A DNA stretch of 64,000 nt, from NCBI RefSeq assembly GCF_001940785.1, contig NZ_MSLS01000002.1:71077-135076 (forward strand), written 5' to 3'. Both the position numbers and the translations under genes were made by a program. Below, in pieces: positions 35,993-45,091 of the stretch. Under the pieces are notes generated by a model. That model was not told the DNA's origin and did not search any database. It was given only the letters and a program-made list of their open reading frames with translations. Source of the stretch: Bacillus sp. MRMR6. Lineage in GTDB: Bacteria > Bacillota > Bacilli > Bacillales > Cytobacillaceae. Each line of letters opens with the position of its first letter. Positions within the stretch are counted from its first letter, which is position 1.

Positions 35993-36562
35993 ATGAAAAA
36001 GCTACCCTTGCTGTTCATTTCTTTAGGACTTATTATTTTTGCCATAGGAGCATGGCAGATTATTGATACAAAACTTCAATCAAACGCTTCTCTAAAAGAA
36101 GCGAAAGAACTGGTCGGTAAGGTCCAGTCTGACCCTAAGCCTGCATCTGCGGAAAAGGACAAGCCAAAGTTTGGGGACACAGTTGGTTTATTAACTATTC
36201 CCAAAATAAAGGCAGAATTAGCGATTGTCGAAGGTACCGACCCAAATGATCTCGCTAAAGGTGTTGGGCATTATACAGGATCGTATTTTCCAGGCGAGAA
36301 CGGGCAAATAGTATTATCAGGACATCGTGATACCGTCTTTCGTCGTTTAGGCGAATTGAAGATCGGTGACAAATTTGAAATACAGATGCCTGATGGTGTG
36401 TACACCTATGAAATTAGCCATACAAAGATTGTGGAGGCCGACGATCGGACAATTATTACGCTTCAGGATGAAGAAGAAGAATTAATTGTTACTACCTGTT
36501 ACCCATTCAGCTACGTAGGAGATGCCCCGCAGCGCTATATTATCTATGCCAAACCTATGTAA
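35993..36562 (+). CDS. Class D sortase
   Basis: A 189-residue sortase with an N-terminal hydrophobic anchor (LPLLFISLGLIIFAIGAW), a short linker and the sortase beta barrel. The catalytic triad is visible: His in LSGHRDTVFR, Cys in LIVTTCYPF, Arg in APQRYIIYAKP. Class D sortases (YhcS in B. subtilis) attach proteins bearing LPxTA/LPxTS-type signals to peptidoglycan, often around sporulation. No substrate gene lies beside it. It stands where B. subtilis has ysmA, just before gerE. ATG 35993 is preferred over 35981 because the hydrophobic anchor follows MKK. Confidence 0.9.
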   Translation: MKKLPLLFISLGLIIFAIGAWQIIDTKLQSNASLKEAKELVGKVQSDPKPASAEKDKPKFGDTVGLLTIPKIKAELAIVEGTDPNDLAKGVGHYTGSYFPGENGQIVLSGHRDTVFRRLGELKIGDKFEIQMPDGVYTYEISHTKIVEADDRTIITLQDEEEELIVTTCYPFSYVGDAPQRYIIYAKPM

Positions 36563-36597
36563 AAAGCCCATTTTTTGAGTAAGGGCTTTTTATTTTG
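36561..36597 (+). terminator. Terminator of the sortase gene
   Basis: AAAAAGCCC and GGGCTTTTT form the stem; TATTTT follows. It overlaps the last codons. Confidence 0.8.
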
Positions 36598-36647
36598 CCA
36601 AAGTATAAAGTTTTTTTCTGAAAATATCTCCGCAAAAGCATTTATAG

Positions 36648-36677
36648 TCACTACATATGCCACCCTCACATATGATA
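36648..36677 (+). promoter_or_regulatory. Probable SigK promoter of gerE
   Basis: CATATGATA at 36669-36677 matches the SigK -10 pattern CATANNNTA. TCAC at 36648-36651 is a possible -35 (ACM-like) 17 bp upstream. gerE is a SigK gene in B. subtilis. Confidence 0.6.
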
Positions 36678-36739
36678 TGTTGACTAAATATATCACAACA
36701 AACGGTTCATACTGGCGAAGGCAAGGAGGGTCACAATAC

Positions 36740-36964
36740 TTGAAGGAGAATGAATATACTCACAAGCCGTTACTCACCAAACGTGAAAGGGAAGTATTCG
36801 AACTCTTAGTACAGGATAAAACTACTAAGGAAATCGCTGGTGAATTATTTATAAGCGAAAAAACAGTTCGAAATCATATTTCAAATGCCATGCAAAAGCT
36901 TGGTGTCAAGGGGCGTTCACAAGCAGTTGTAGAGCTCCTTCGGATGGGAGAGCTTGAGCTTTAA
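36740..36964 (+). CDS. gerE: Late sporulation transcription regulator GerE
   Basis: A 74-residue LuxR-type DNA-binding protein, almost only a helix-turn-helix domain ([42 protein letters not shown]). From residue 9 on it is nearly identical to B. subtilis GerE. It acts in the mother cell, switching on late coat genes with SigK. The TTG at 36740 follows AAGGAGGG and gives the family length; an open frame extends upstream to 36575 but has no homology or site. Confidence 0.98.
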   Translation: MKENEYTHKPLLTKREREVFELLVQDKTTKEIAGELFISEKTVRNHISNAMQKLGVKGRSQAVVELLRMGELEL

Positions 36965-36968
36965 TCCT

Positions 36969-37006
36969 GACCGGTTTCCCAAAGGGAAGCCGGTTCTTAA
37001 TTTTTT
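36969..37006 (+). terminator. Terminator of gerE
   Basis: ACCGGTTTCCC/GGGAAGCCGGT stem (one G-U pair) with a 3-nt loop, then TCTTAATTTTTT. Confidence 0.88.
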
Positions 37007-37076
37007 AGGCTTAAAAGAAGGATATTAAATAAATTATAGTTAAAACTCATTGGTAAGTGTAAAAGAGGTGTTAAAA

Positions 37077-37451
37077 ATGGGACAAGATGAAAAACAAATT
37101 CAACAGGGTATTGAAGAAACCCAAAAGCTGCAGGCGGCGATGCAGGAGGCTCAGGAAACGAAGGAACCAGCCGAAAACACCGTCACTCCTGACGATTTGT
37201 TAGCGAGAGAAAGAACTCAATTGGCAATGCAAAGGACGTACCTTGCCAATGAACGCACACTGTTAGCCTATATCCGTACAGTCATGGCATTCCTTGGGGG
37301 TTCTGTTACACTAATCCAATTCTTTGAAAATAAAGTATTCGTCGTAATTGGTTATATACTCATTCCAGTAGCCTTTACGGTCTTTGTCCTAGGGATTATG
37401 AGCTTTTTTCGCTGTAAAAAAACAACCAAGAAAATGGAACTGATTAAGTAA
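37077..37451 (+). CDS. DUF202 (YidH-like) membrane protein
   Basis: A 124-residue protein. A glutamine- and glutamate-rich soluble N-terminus (about 1-45) is followed by the DUF202 signature RERTQLAMQRTYLANERTLLAYIRT and two or three membrane segments (about 68-85 and 92-112). DUF202 proteins are small membrane proteins of unknown function. ATG 37077 follows AAGAGGTG. It is not part of the B. subtilis gerE region, so it is probably a lineage-specific insertion. Confidence 0.82.
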   Translation: MGQDEKQIQQGIEETQKLQAAMQEAQETKEPAENTVTPDDLLARERTQLAMQRTYLANERTLLAYIRTVMAFLGGSVTLIQFFENKVFVVIGYILIPVAFTVFVLGIMSFFRCKKTTKKMELIK

Positions 37452-37569
37452 TTATAAGTTTAATCTTGAAATTTTCCCGGAAAAAGGTGAAAATAATAAC
37501 AAGATTTAAGGTTATGACAGTTTTTTAAAATAATTCTGATTGTCTAGCCTTACAAGGGGTGAAGGAGAA

Positions 37570-38019
37570 ATGAAAGCGGAAGAAACGCAAAAGATAAGCG
37601 TAGAAATGGTCGCTAACATAGAAAAAGACCTACGGTATATATCTGGAATCATCAAACAAAAAGGCAGAGAAATGTTAACAAACTACAAGATTACACCACC
37701 TCAGTTTGTCGCGTTACAATGGTTGTTTGAGGATGGAGACATGACAATTGGTGAACTTTCTAATAAAATGTTCTTAGCATGCAGCACGACAACAGATCTT
37801 GTTGACAGGATGGAAAAAAGTAATCTTGTCATGCGTGTAAAGGACCCTAACGACCGCCGCGTGGTCCGAATTCACCTTCAAGAAGAAGGCGAACGAATTA
37901 TCAACGAGGTAATTATTAAACGGCAGGCATATTTGGAGGAAGTGTTAACGAATTTTTCGGCAGATGAAATTCAACTTCTTCAAACCAATTTAATGAAACT
38001 ACATCAAGAAATGAAATAA
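37570..38019 (+). CDS. ysmB: MarR family transcriptional regulator
   Basis: A 149-residue winged-helix regulator. The DNA-binding part runs ITPPQFVALQWLFEDGDMTIGELSNKMFLACSTTTDLVDRMEKSNLVMRVKDPNDRRVVRIHLQ, with the usual wing motif DPNDRRVV. The position before murI/racE matches ysmB. The effector and target are unknown. ATG 37570 follows GAAGGAGAA. A 12-bp inverted repeat lies just after the stop. Confidence 0.85.
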   Translation: MKAEETQKISVEMVANIEKDLRYISGIIKQKGREMLTNYKITPPQFVALQWLFEDGDMTIGELSNKMFLACSTTTDLVDRMEKSNLVMRVKDPNDRRVVRIHLQEEGERIINEVIIKRQAYLEEVLTNFSADEIQLLQTNLMKLHQEMK

Positions 38020-38020
38020 G

Positions 38021-38075
38021 ATTCAACCCGCCGGATGTTCGCAGTCACACGGACCATTCATGAGGCGGGTTGAAT
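38021..38075. repeat. 12-bp perfect inverted repeat after ysmB
   Basis: ATTCAACCCGCC (38021-38032) and GGCGGGTTGAAT (38064-38075) enclose a 31-nt loop. No T-run follows on either side, so it is not a classic terminator. Confidence 0.6.
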
Positions 38076-38124
38076 TCTGTGTTCTATCGGGTGGAATTGA
38101 TTAGTAAAGGATGAGGCGATTAGC

Positions 38125-38919
38125 TTGAAGCAACCAATTGGTGTAATTGACTCAGGTGTCGGCGGATTAACAGTTGCCAAGGAAATTATGAGGCAGCTGC
38201 CGAATGAAAAACTCATTTACTTAGGGGACACTGCCCGCTGTCCGTATGGCCCAAGACCTCTAAGGGAAGTGAAAAGATTTACCTGGGAATTAACAACCTT
38301 TCTATTGAAGAAGAATATTAAAATGCTTGTTATTGCTTGTAACACAGCAACTGCTGCTGTCCTAGATGAAATTCGTGAGGAACTGAACATTCCTGTGATT
38401 GGTGTTATTTATCCTGGTGCCCGGTCAGCCATTAAGCGGACGAAAAACTATCGGGTCGGAATCATTGGAACAGAAGGAACCGTCAAGAGCGGAGCTTATG
38501 AAAAAGCTTTAAAGGCGTTAAACAGCAAGCTGTCCGTTAAAAGTCAGGCGTGCCCCAAATTTGTTCCTCTAGTGGAGAGCGGTGAGTTAGAAGGTGAGCT
38601 GGCGGAGAAGATTATCACAGAATCTTTACAACCCTTGCTTAATGAAAATCTGGACACACTCATTCTCGGCTGTACCCATTATCCTTTGTTGGAACCTCTA
38701 ATTCAACAAGTACTGGGGCAGAACGTGAATGTGATTAGTTCAGGTGACGAGACGGCCCGAGAAGTAAGTACAATTCTCCAATACAATGGAATCCTCGAAA
38801 CGAATGAGGCAGAATCTGATCATGAATTTTATACAACCGGATCAAAGGAGATTTTTTCAAAAATCGCCTCACAATGGCTCGGAAAAAATATTACCAATGT
38901 GAAAAGAATAACCCTATAA
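38125..38919 (+). CDS. murI: Glutamate racemase
   Basis: A 264-residue racemase (RacE in B. subtilis) that makes D-glutamate for peptidoglycan. The two catalytic cysteines are in [10 protein letters not shown] and LGCTHYPLL; the N-terminal [16 protein letters not shown] is the substrate loop. TTG at 38125 follows GATGAGG. The region after it (38920-39156) shows only a short hairpin around AGAGCTC with TTTTTG, and the gerM leader. Confidence 0.96.
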   Translation: MKQPIGVIDSGVGGLTVAKEIMRQLPNEKLIYLGDTARCPYGPRPLREVKRFTWELTTFLLKKNIKMLVIACNTATAAVLDEIREELNIPVIGVIYPGARSAIKRTKNYRVGIIGTEGTVKSGAYEKALKALNSKLSVKSQACPKFVPLVESGELEGELAEKIITESLQPLLNENLDTLILGCTHYPLLEPLIQQVLGQNVNVISSGDETAREVSTILQYNGILETNEAESDHEFYTTGSKEIFSKIASQWLGKNITNVKRITL

Positions 38920-39156
38920 CAAGAGCTCTTTTAAACAGGAGCTCTTTTTGTTGGAGATCGTCTATTAGTGGCCAACGATTCCCATAGAAGGTAATAAGCG
39001 AGTGCCAAGGGAATCGAACGTGTAGATTTTCCCGAAACAAAGGAATACCTAGATAAAAAGTTTTAAATTTGTCCTATTTTTCTTTCTCAGGCGGGTCTAT
39101 TTTTTTTAATAGGCTCGTATACATGATAGTACAAACTGTCTTGGGAGGGAAAAAAT

Positions 39157-40206
39157 ATGTCAAAAAATAAATCCAAACAAATTATCACAGTTGTTTTAGC
39201 ATCATCACTTCTGTTATCAGGATGCGGTTTATTTGGAAGTGAAACGAAGAAGAAAGTAGATCCACCAAAGGTCACCGTGACCGAGGAAAATGTGACCGAG
39301 GAGACAACTGGCCAAACCGGAGAGGAAGCGGAAGTTTCGTCATTACAAACCGAACTTTACCTGATTGACAAGAACGGTTATGTCGTTCCACAAACCTTAG
39401 CCCTGCCAAAAACAAACAGTGTGGCAAAGCAGGCATTAGAACACCTAGTCGCAAATGGACCGGTAACCAATATGCTTCCAGATAATTTCCGGGCGGTTTT
39501 ACCTGAGGATACCCAGGTCTCTGTGAACATTAAAGATGGCGTCGCCACTGTTGATTTCTCCAATGAATTTAAAAACTATCAATCAGAAGATGAGAAGAAA
39601 ATTCTCCAATCTGTAACATGGACACTAACTCAATTCGATACAGTTGATAAAGTAAAGCTGCAAATGAACGGACATGAATTAACTGAAATGCCAGTTGACG
39701 GCACACCAATTAGTGATAATCTATCAAGAGCAACAGGCATCAATCTTGATACAGCTGGCGTCATCGATATTACGAATACAAAGCCAGTAACCGTTTATTA
39801 TATCGGTGGTGAGGAAGGTGCTTACTACTATGTACCGGTTACAACAAGGATTAAATCAAGTGAGAAAGACATATACACGGCAGTTGTTAACCAGTTGATT
39901 AAAGGACCTCATGCAAAATCAAATCTAGTATCAGAGTTTATGTCGGATGTCGCACTTCTTGAAGCGCCGAAGGTTGAAGAAGGAAAAGTAACATTGAACT
40001 TCAATAAAAATGTCTATGGCAGCTTTGAAGAAAATGTTATTTCGCAGAACCTCTTAAACGCGCTGGTTCTTTCCTTAACAGAGCAAAAAGGAATTAAAAG
40101 TGTTGCGATTACAGTGGAAGGCAAAGCGGAATTGGTTGACGATAAAGGGACAAAGTTAACCGAGCCTGTAACTCGTCCAGAAAAAGTCAACACAGGTAGT
40201 TTTTAA
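39157..40206 (+). CDS. gerM: Spore germination/sporulation lipoprotein GerM
   Basis: A 349-residue exported lipoprotein: the signal peptide ends in LLLSGC, with Cys23 as lipidation site. Two GerMN domains follow (about 60-185 and 195-330), each with the ASPxxL/LPKGxxLL-type fold seen in GerM. In B. subtilis it is made by the mother cell early in engulfment and supports the SpoIIIA-SpoIIQ channel. GGGAGGGAA precedes the ATG. rph starts 112 bp later. Confidence 0.94.
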   Translation: MSKNKSKQIITVVLASSLLLSGCGLFGSETKKKVDPPKVTVTEENVTEETTGQTGEEAEVSSLQTELYLIDKNGYVVPQTLALPKTNSVAKQALEHLVANGPVTNMLPDNFRAVLPEDTQVSVNIKDGVATVDFSNEFKNYQSEDEKKILQSVTWTLTQFDTVDKVKLQMNGHELTEMPVDGTPISDNLSRATGINLDTAGVIDITNTKPVTVYYIGGEEGAYYYVPVTTRIKSSEKDIYTAVVNQLIKGPHAKSNLVSEFMSDVALLEAPKVEEGKVTLNFNKNVYGSFEENVISQNLLNALVLSLTEQKGIKSVAITVEGKAELVDDKGTKLTEPVTRPEKVNTGSF

Positions 40207-40318
40207 AAATATATTTTTGATATACTATATAGTGACAATGTAAGAGGTTGGCCATATCGCCGCCTCTTCTTTATTTGGTTTAATAGAGGCTTAGCACCTC
40301 AATAGAGGAGGAATTATT

Positions 40319-41071
40319 ATGCGTTTTGATGGCAGGGAACCATTACAATTAAGACCGATACATATTGAAACCAACTATTTAATGCATCCCGAGGGATCAG
40401 TTCTTATCTCCGTAGGCAATACAAAGGTGATCTGCACCGCAACCATTGAAGACCGGGTGCCTCACTTTATGAGAGGTGAAGGAAAGGGCTGGATTACGGC
40501 TGAATACTCCATGCTTCCACGTGCTACAGAGTCTAGGAATATTCGTGAGAGCTCGAAGGGGAAGGTTTCAGGGCGGACGATGGAAATTCAACGCTTAATC
40601 GGCCGTGCGTTGAGAGCGATTGTAGATTTATCCGCACTTGGTGAAAGAACGGTCTGGATTGATTGTGACGTAATCCAAGCGGACGGAGGAACTCGGACTG
40701 CCTCGATTACCGGCGCGTTTGTGGCGATGACATTAGCACTTAATTCGTTCGGGGAGAAAAAACCCATGAAGTTTCCGATAACAGATTATTTAGCCGCAAC
40801 AAGTGTAGGGATTTTGAAAAACAACGAAGTGGTTCTTGATTTAAATTATGTTGAAGATTCAAAAGCGCTGGTTGATATGAACGTCGTTATGACTGGAAAT
40901 GGTGAGTTTGTTGAATTGCAGGGAACAGGTGAAGAATCAACATTCTCGTATCAACAGCTGCAGGATTTGCTAGGAGCTGCACAAGAAGGGCTGATGGAAT
41001 TGTTTGAGCATCAAAAACATGCCTTAGGCGAAGACATTACAAAGAAAATAGACGAAAGACGGAAAAAATAA
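40319..41071 (+). CDS. rph: Ribonuclease PH
   Basis: A 250-residue phosphorolytic exoribonuclease that trims tRNA 3' ends. Signatures: [14 protein letters not shown] at the start, [70 protein letters not shown] precedes the ATG. rdgB starts 16 bp and ysnB a further 2 bp downstream, forming a tight operon. Confidence 0.97.
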   Translation: MRFDGREPLQLRPIHIETNYLMHPEGSVLISVGNTKVICTATIEDRVPHFMRGEGKGWITAEYSMLPRATESRNIRESSKGKVSGRTMEIQRLIGRALRAIVDLSALGERTVWIDCDVIQADGGTRTASITGAFVAMTLALNSFGEKKPMKFPITDYLAATSVGILKNNEVVLDLNYVEDSKALVDMNVVMTGNGEFVELQGTGEESTFSYQQLQDLLGAAQEGLMELFEHQKHALGEDITKKIDERRKK

Positions 41072-41087
41072 GAGGAGATCATCCAAA

Positions 41088-41693
41088 ATGAACGAAGTAA
41101 TTATTGCGACCAAAAATCCTGGCAAAGCTAGAGAGTTTGAGCATATCTTTGCTCCAAGAGGAATTATCGTAAAAACCTTGCTTGATTTTCCGGCGATTGA
41201 GGATGTAGAGGAAACAGGCATGAGTTTTGAAGATAATGCTATTTTGAAAGCTGAAAGTGTATCAGAACAATTGAATCGAGTGGTGATTGGAGACGATTCA
41301 GGTTTAGTCGTCGACGCCCTCGAAGGCAGACCAGGAATTTTTTCAGCTAGATATGCTGGAGCACAAAAGGACGATCAGGCAAACATCGATAAAGTCTTAG
41401 CCGAACTACAAGACGTCCCAGAAGCGGACCGTACGGCACGGTTTTACTGTGCACTCGCTGTTGCTATCCCTAAAGGAAAAACAATGACGGTGTCAGGCAC
41501 CTGTGAGGGACTTATTTTAGAAGATCGAAGAGGATCAAACGGATTCGGCTACGATCCAATCTTCTTTGTACCTGAGAAAGGCCTGGCGATGGCAGAGCTT
41601 TCCTCTGATGAGAAAAATAAAATCAGCCACCGGGCAAATGCTTTAAAAGAACTAGAAGATGTTCTTGAGACTATAATAGAGAGAGCGGAATAG
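41088..41693 (+). CDS. rdgB: XTP/dITP diphosphatase (RdgB/HAM1 family)
   Basis: A 201-residue house-cleaning enzyme (YsnA) that removes deaminated purine nucleotides. Motifs are [12 protein letters not shown], the central [35 protein letters not shown] and the C-terminal SHRANAL. GAGGAGATC precedes the ATG. It is co-transcribed between rph and ysnB. Confidence 0.95.
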   Translation: MNEVIIATKNPGKAREFEHIFAPRGIIVKTLLDFPAIEDVEETGMSFEDNAILKAESVSEQLNRVVIGDDSGLVVDALEGRPGIFSARYAGAQKDDQANIDKVLAELQDVPEADRTARFYCALAVAIPKGKTMTVSGTCEGLILEDRRGSNGFGYDPIFFVPEKGLAMAELSSDEKNKISHRANALKELEDVLETIIERAE

Positions 41694-41695
41694 GG

Positions 41696-42205
41696 ATGAG
41701 TAAAGTACTAATTGTTAGTGACAGTCATGGTCTGACTAGGGAACTTGAGATTCTCAGGGAGAGGCACCTGGATGAAGTAGATTTGATGATCCATTGCGGC
41801 GATTCAGAGTTAAATCATGAAGACGCAGCATTAACTGGGTATCTAACCGTCATGGGGAATTGCGATTTTGGCAGCTATCCGCTAGATACAATAACAGAGC
41901 TTGCTGGCAGGAAGATTTTTGTTACTCACGGCCACGGGTATTCTGTGAAGACCTCTTTAATGAACGTAAAGTATAAGGCGGAGGAAACAGGTGCCGATAT
42001 TGTCTGCTTCGGACATTCTCATATCTTGGGTGCAGAAATGATCGGCAAGACATTGTTCTTAAACCCAGGGAGCATCCGCCTGCCACGGGAGCGCTTTGAA
42101 AAAACATATGTGATTTTAGATCTTTTAGATGATAAGATAAAAATGTCAGTGTTTGATATAAGCGGGAAAGAATTAAAGGATTTAGCCTTTGAATTTAGTC
42201 TGTAA
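41696..42205 (+). CDS. ysnB: Metallophosphoesterase (YfcE/MJ0936 family)
   Basis: A 169-residue phosphodiesterase with all metal-binding motifs: VSDSHG, IHCGDSE, GNCD, THGH and GHSH. The physiological substrate is unknown. It starts two bases after the rdgB stop with a weak AGGG site, which suggests coupled translation. Confidence 0.92.
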   Translation: MSKVLIVSDSHGLTRELEILRERHLDEVDLMIHCGDSELNHEDAALTGYLTVMGNCDFGSYPLDTITELAGRKIFVTHGHGYSVKTSLMNVKYKAEETGADIVCFGHSHILGAEMIGKTLFLNPGSIRLPRERFEKTYVILDLLDDKIKMSVFDISGKELKDLAFEFSL

Positions 42206-42214
42206 GAGGGTAGG

Positions 42215-42248
42215 GGAGTGTAACTCTTTCCCCGCCGTTTTACACTCC
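42215..42248. repeat. 9-bp perfect inverted repeat after ysnB
   Basis: GGAGTGTAA and TTACACTCC enclose a 16-nt loop. The plus strand continues with TAAAAAAAA, so it is not a classic terminator in that direction. Confidence 0.55.
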
Positions 42249-42270
42249 TAAAAAAAATACTGAAATAGTG

Positions 42271-42299
42271 TTGACTTTTGTATAGTAGGGTTATATAAT
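42271..42299 (+). promoter_or_regulatory. SigA-type promoter of tRNA-Arg
   Basis: TTGACT at 42271-42276 and TATAAT at 42294-42299, exactly 17 bp apart, 28 bp before the tRNA. Confidence 0.88.
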
Positions 42300-42326
42300 A
42301 AATCTTGTCTTTGAGAAACTTAATAT

Positions 42327-42403
42327 GTCCCAGTAGCTCAGCCGGATAGAGCATACGCCTTCTAAGCGTACGGTCGGGAGTTCGAATCTCTCCTGGGACG
42401 CCA
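42327..42403 (+). tRNA. tRNA-Arg, anticodon TCT
   Basis: A 77-nt cloverleaf. The acceptor stem is GTCCCAG/CTGGGAC with discriminator G and an encoded CCA. The D arm has AGCTCAGCCGGATAGAGC, the anticodon stem is TACGC/GCGTA with loop CTTCTAA (anticodon TCT at 42361-42363), and the T arm has GGTTCGAATC-type GAGTTCGAATCTC. It reads AGA and AGG codons. Single tRNA with its own promoter and terminator. Confidence 0.98.
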
Positions 42404-42427
42404 TTTAACTACATACCAAAGTATATT

Positions 42428-42460
42428 ACTCACCTAGATAGGTGAGTTTTTTTGTTTTTT
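42428..42460 (+). terminator. Terminator of tRNA-Arg
   Basis: ACTCACCTA/TAGGTGAGT-type stem with a 3-nt loop, then TTTTTTTGTTTTTT. Confidence 0.92.
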
Positions 42461-42551
42461 CTAGGTTTCGTGCTAAACTTATCTTCATATTGAACATGTG
42501 AAGCAGCAGCGTGCTTACGCCTATGCTTTTCCATAAAGGACGGTTATTTTT

Positions 42552-43574
42552 ATGAAAAAACGGGAGCGGCCTAAAAAGATTGATAATGTCATTTTCCTCC
42601 CTGGACTGGAAAAAAGATTAACAGATAAAGGCCTTGAAAGCCTGCATAATAAAAGATTTCGAGAAGCAATTCATTACCTAGAAGAAGCAAAAGAGCTTGA
42701 TCCGGAAAATGGTGAAATTTTAGTTGGCCTTGTTCTTGCCTATTTTGAAGCGGGGGCGTTCCAAAAGGCAAAGGTTCTAGCCAATGATATGCTGTTAAAG
42801 GGTATCGGTGATTATTACCAAATGGTCGATTTATACTTAACGGTGCTCGTCCAATTACATGAATATAACGAAATTGCTCTAACAATTGAGGCATTACTAG
42901 AGGAAAAAGAAATTCCGCCAGAAAAACATGATCATTTCCTTACTTTACTCCAGTTCAGCAAACGGATGGCCGAAAACAGCAGGGTGGAAAGAGATTTCGA
43001 TGAGGAAGAACCAGAAAGTAAGGCACTAAACCTGTTCGCTCTTAAAAATCTAAATGAGCAAATGCTGATAGTCTCAAATCTAGCAGAAAAAAATATCCGC
43101 CCTTTTATGGATGAAATCAAAGAATACTTGGTCTCAGACGAAGGCCATCCGTTCTTAAAAACGATGCTGCTCTCTTTATTAAAGGAGCAGGAATACGACA
43201 AGAGAATTATGGTGAAAAAATTTAATCTAGAATTAAATGTCGTACCAACAGAACTGTCAGATTTCAAAACAGAGCCGCGTTTACTAGAAATAGAAAAGCT
43301 GCTAGAAGATAGATTAGAGAGCAAAGATCCTGTCCTTTTTGAAAACATCAAAGGAATACTAGAAAGAACTTTTTTTATCAGCTACCCGGTAGACCTTGAA
43401 CCAGAGAGAGCAGAAGCGTGGGCTGCAGCCTATCATTTACTAGCACAGGAGTACTTTGGAATCGAACCAGATTTTGATTTAATTTCAGAAGAATATCAAG
43501 CATCCTCAGAACATATTGCACAGGCACTTGCTAAAATCAAAGAATTAGAAGAAATTTCTTATCCTAATATATAG
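42552..43574 (+). CDS. ysoA: Tetratricopeptide-repeat protein YsoA family
   Basis: A 340-residue soluble protein. TPR-like helices are clear at about 20-100 (KGLESLHNKRFREAIHYLEEAKELDPENGEILVGLVLAYFEAGAFQKAKVLA); the rest is acidic and helical. It lies upstream of tig, as ysoA does in B. subtilis. Partner and role are unknown. AAAGGACGG precedes the ATG. The ilv-leu operon, which lies nearby in B. subtilis, is absent here. Confidence 0.82.
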   Translation: MKKRERPKKIDNVIFLPGLEKRLTDKGLESLHNKRFREAIHYLEEAKELDPENGEILVGLVLAYFEAGAFQKAKVLANDMLLKGIGDYYQMVDLYLTVLVQLHEYNEIALTIEALLEEKEIPPEKHDHFLTLLQFSKRMAENSRVERDFDEEEPESKALNLFALKNLNEQMLIVSNLAEKNIRPFMDEIKEYLVSDEGHPFLKTMLLSLLKEQEYDKRIMVKKFNLELNVVPTELSDFKTEPRLLEIEKLLEDRLESKDPVLFENIKGILERTFFISYPVDLEPERAEAWAAAYHLLAQEYFGIEPDFDLISEEYQASSEHIAQALAKIKELEEISYPNI

Positions 43575-43583
43575 GTAACCATG

Positions 43584-43611
43584 TTGAAAGAAATTTATCC
43601 TGTGTTATAAT
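43584..43611 (+). promoter_or_regulatory. SigA-type promoter of tig
   Basis: TTGAAA at 43584-43589 and TATAAT at 43606-43611, 16 bp apart. A leader of about 120 nt follows. Confidence 0.75.
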
Positions 43612-43739
43612 GTAAGGGTTGCATTGTGTAAAACGTGTATTTTACATAAAATCAGTGGGTATATGCTTGTTGAACAAGACGTATCCATACTCAATTCATT
43701 TATGAATGAAATGATAATAGATTGTTGGAGGGAAAAGGT

Positions 43740-45017
43740 ATGACAGCGAAATGGGAAAAATTAGAAGGAAACCGCGGTGTCCTTACAGTAGAAGTTAGTG
43801 CAGAAACAGTAAGCAAAGGCTTAGAAGCTGCTTTCCAAAAAGTAGTTAAGCAAGTAAACGTTCCTGGCTTCCGTAAAGGAAAAATGCCTCGTGGAATGTT
43901 CGAACAACGCTTTGGTGTAGAATCTCTTTATCAAGATGCATTAGATATTCTTCTTCCAGAAGCATACGGAAATGCAATCGACGAAACTGGTATCGAGCCA
44001 ATCGATCGTCCGGATATCGACATCGAGCAAATGGAGAAAGGCAAAGAGCTTATCTTCAAAGCTACTGTACAAGTTAAGCCTGAAGTAACATTAGGCGAGT
44101 ACAAAGGGTTAGAGGTTGAAGAATTCGATACAAACGTAACGGACGAAGATGTTGCGAAAGAATTAGAAACTCTTCAAAGCCGTCAAGCTGAGCTTGTTGT
44201 GAAAGAAGAAGGAACTGCGGAACTAGGTGACACAGTTGTAATCGACTTTGACGGATATGTTGATGGCGAAGCATTCGAAGGCGGAAAAGCTGAGAACCAT
44301 TCATTAGAATTAGGTTCAGGTTCTTTCATCCCTGGATTCGAAGAACAACTAGTAGGTGTAGCTGCTGGTGAATCTAAAGAGGTTGAAGTAACTTTCCCTG
44401 AAGAATACCACGCTGCAGAGCTTGCTGGTAAACCAGCAGTATTCAAAGTAGTTCTTCACGAAATCAAAGGTAGAGAACTACCTGAACTTGATGATGAGTT
44501 TGCAAAAGATGTGGATGATGAAGTTGAAACATTAGACGCATTAAAAGAAAAAATTCAAAATCGTTTAGTAGACAGCAAAAAGCACGAAGCTGAGCACCAT
44601 GTACGTGATTCAGTAGTGGAACAAGCTGCTGCTAACGCAACTGTTGAAGTTCCAGAAGTAATGGTTCAATCTGAAACAAACCGTATGCTTCAAGAATTCG
44701 AGCAGCGCCTGCAAATGCAAGGTATGAACCTTGAGTTATACTTCCAATTCTCAGGTCAAGACGAAAATGCACTTCGTGAGCAAATGAAGGAAGAAGCTGC
44801 AAACCGCGTACGTGTGAACCTAACACTAGAAGCAATTGCTAAAGCTGAAAACCTTGAAGCAACTGACGAAGATGTAAATGCTGAACTTGAAAAAATGGCT
44901 GGTACGTACAACATGACAGTTGATTCCATCAAGCAAGCACTAGGCGGCCTTGATGGAATCAAATCTGACCTTAAGCTTCAAAAAGCAGTAAACTTCCTAG
45001 TTGAAAACAAAAAATAA
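43740..45017 (+). CDS. tig: Trigger factor (ribosome-associated chaperone)
   Basis: A 425-residue chaperone and peptidyl-prolyl isomerase that meets nascent chains at the ribosome exit. The N-terminal ribosome-binding loop is [14 protein letters not shown]. The FKBP domain lies at about 150-245 ([44 protein letters not shown]), and the C-terminal helical arms follow. ATG 43740 is preceded by TTGGAGGGAA. Usual length for Bacillus. Confidence 0.98.
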   Translation: MTAKWEKLEGNRGVLTVEVSAETVSKGLEAAFQKVVKQVNVPGFRKGKMPRGMFEQRFGVESLYQDALDILLPEAYGNAIDETGIEPIDRPDIDIEQMEKGKELIFKATVQVKPEVTLGEYKGLEVEEFDTNVTDEDVAKELETLQSRQAELVVKEEGTAELGDTVVIDFDGYVDGEAFEGGKAENHSLELGSGSFIPGFEEQLVGVAAGESKEVEVTFPEEYHAAELAGKPAVFKVVLHEIKGRELPELDDEFAKDVDDEVETLDALKEKIQNRLVDSKKHEAEHHVRDSVVEQAAANATVEVPEVMVQSETNRMLQEFEQRLQMQGMNLELYFQFSGQDENALREQMKEEAANRVRVNLTLEAIAKAENLEATDEDVNAELEKMAGTYNMTVDSIKQALGGLDGIKSDLKLQKAVNFLVENKK

Positions 45018-45059
45018 ATTGAACAGCTAAGCTTTTGCTCAAGCGTTCTATTAAAAAGG

Positions 45060-45091
45060 TAAGGCACGATTCTATCGTGTCTTCTTTTTCC
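45060..45091 (+). terminator. Terminator of tig
   Basis: AAGGCACGA/TCGTGTCTT stem (one G-U pair) with a short loop, then CTTTTT. Confidence 0.8.

Noticed and set aside
36575-36739. N-terminal extension of gerE
   Set aside because: The frame is open but lacks a ribosome-binding site, overlaps the sortase terminator and the SigK-like promoter, and GerE is normally 74 residues.
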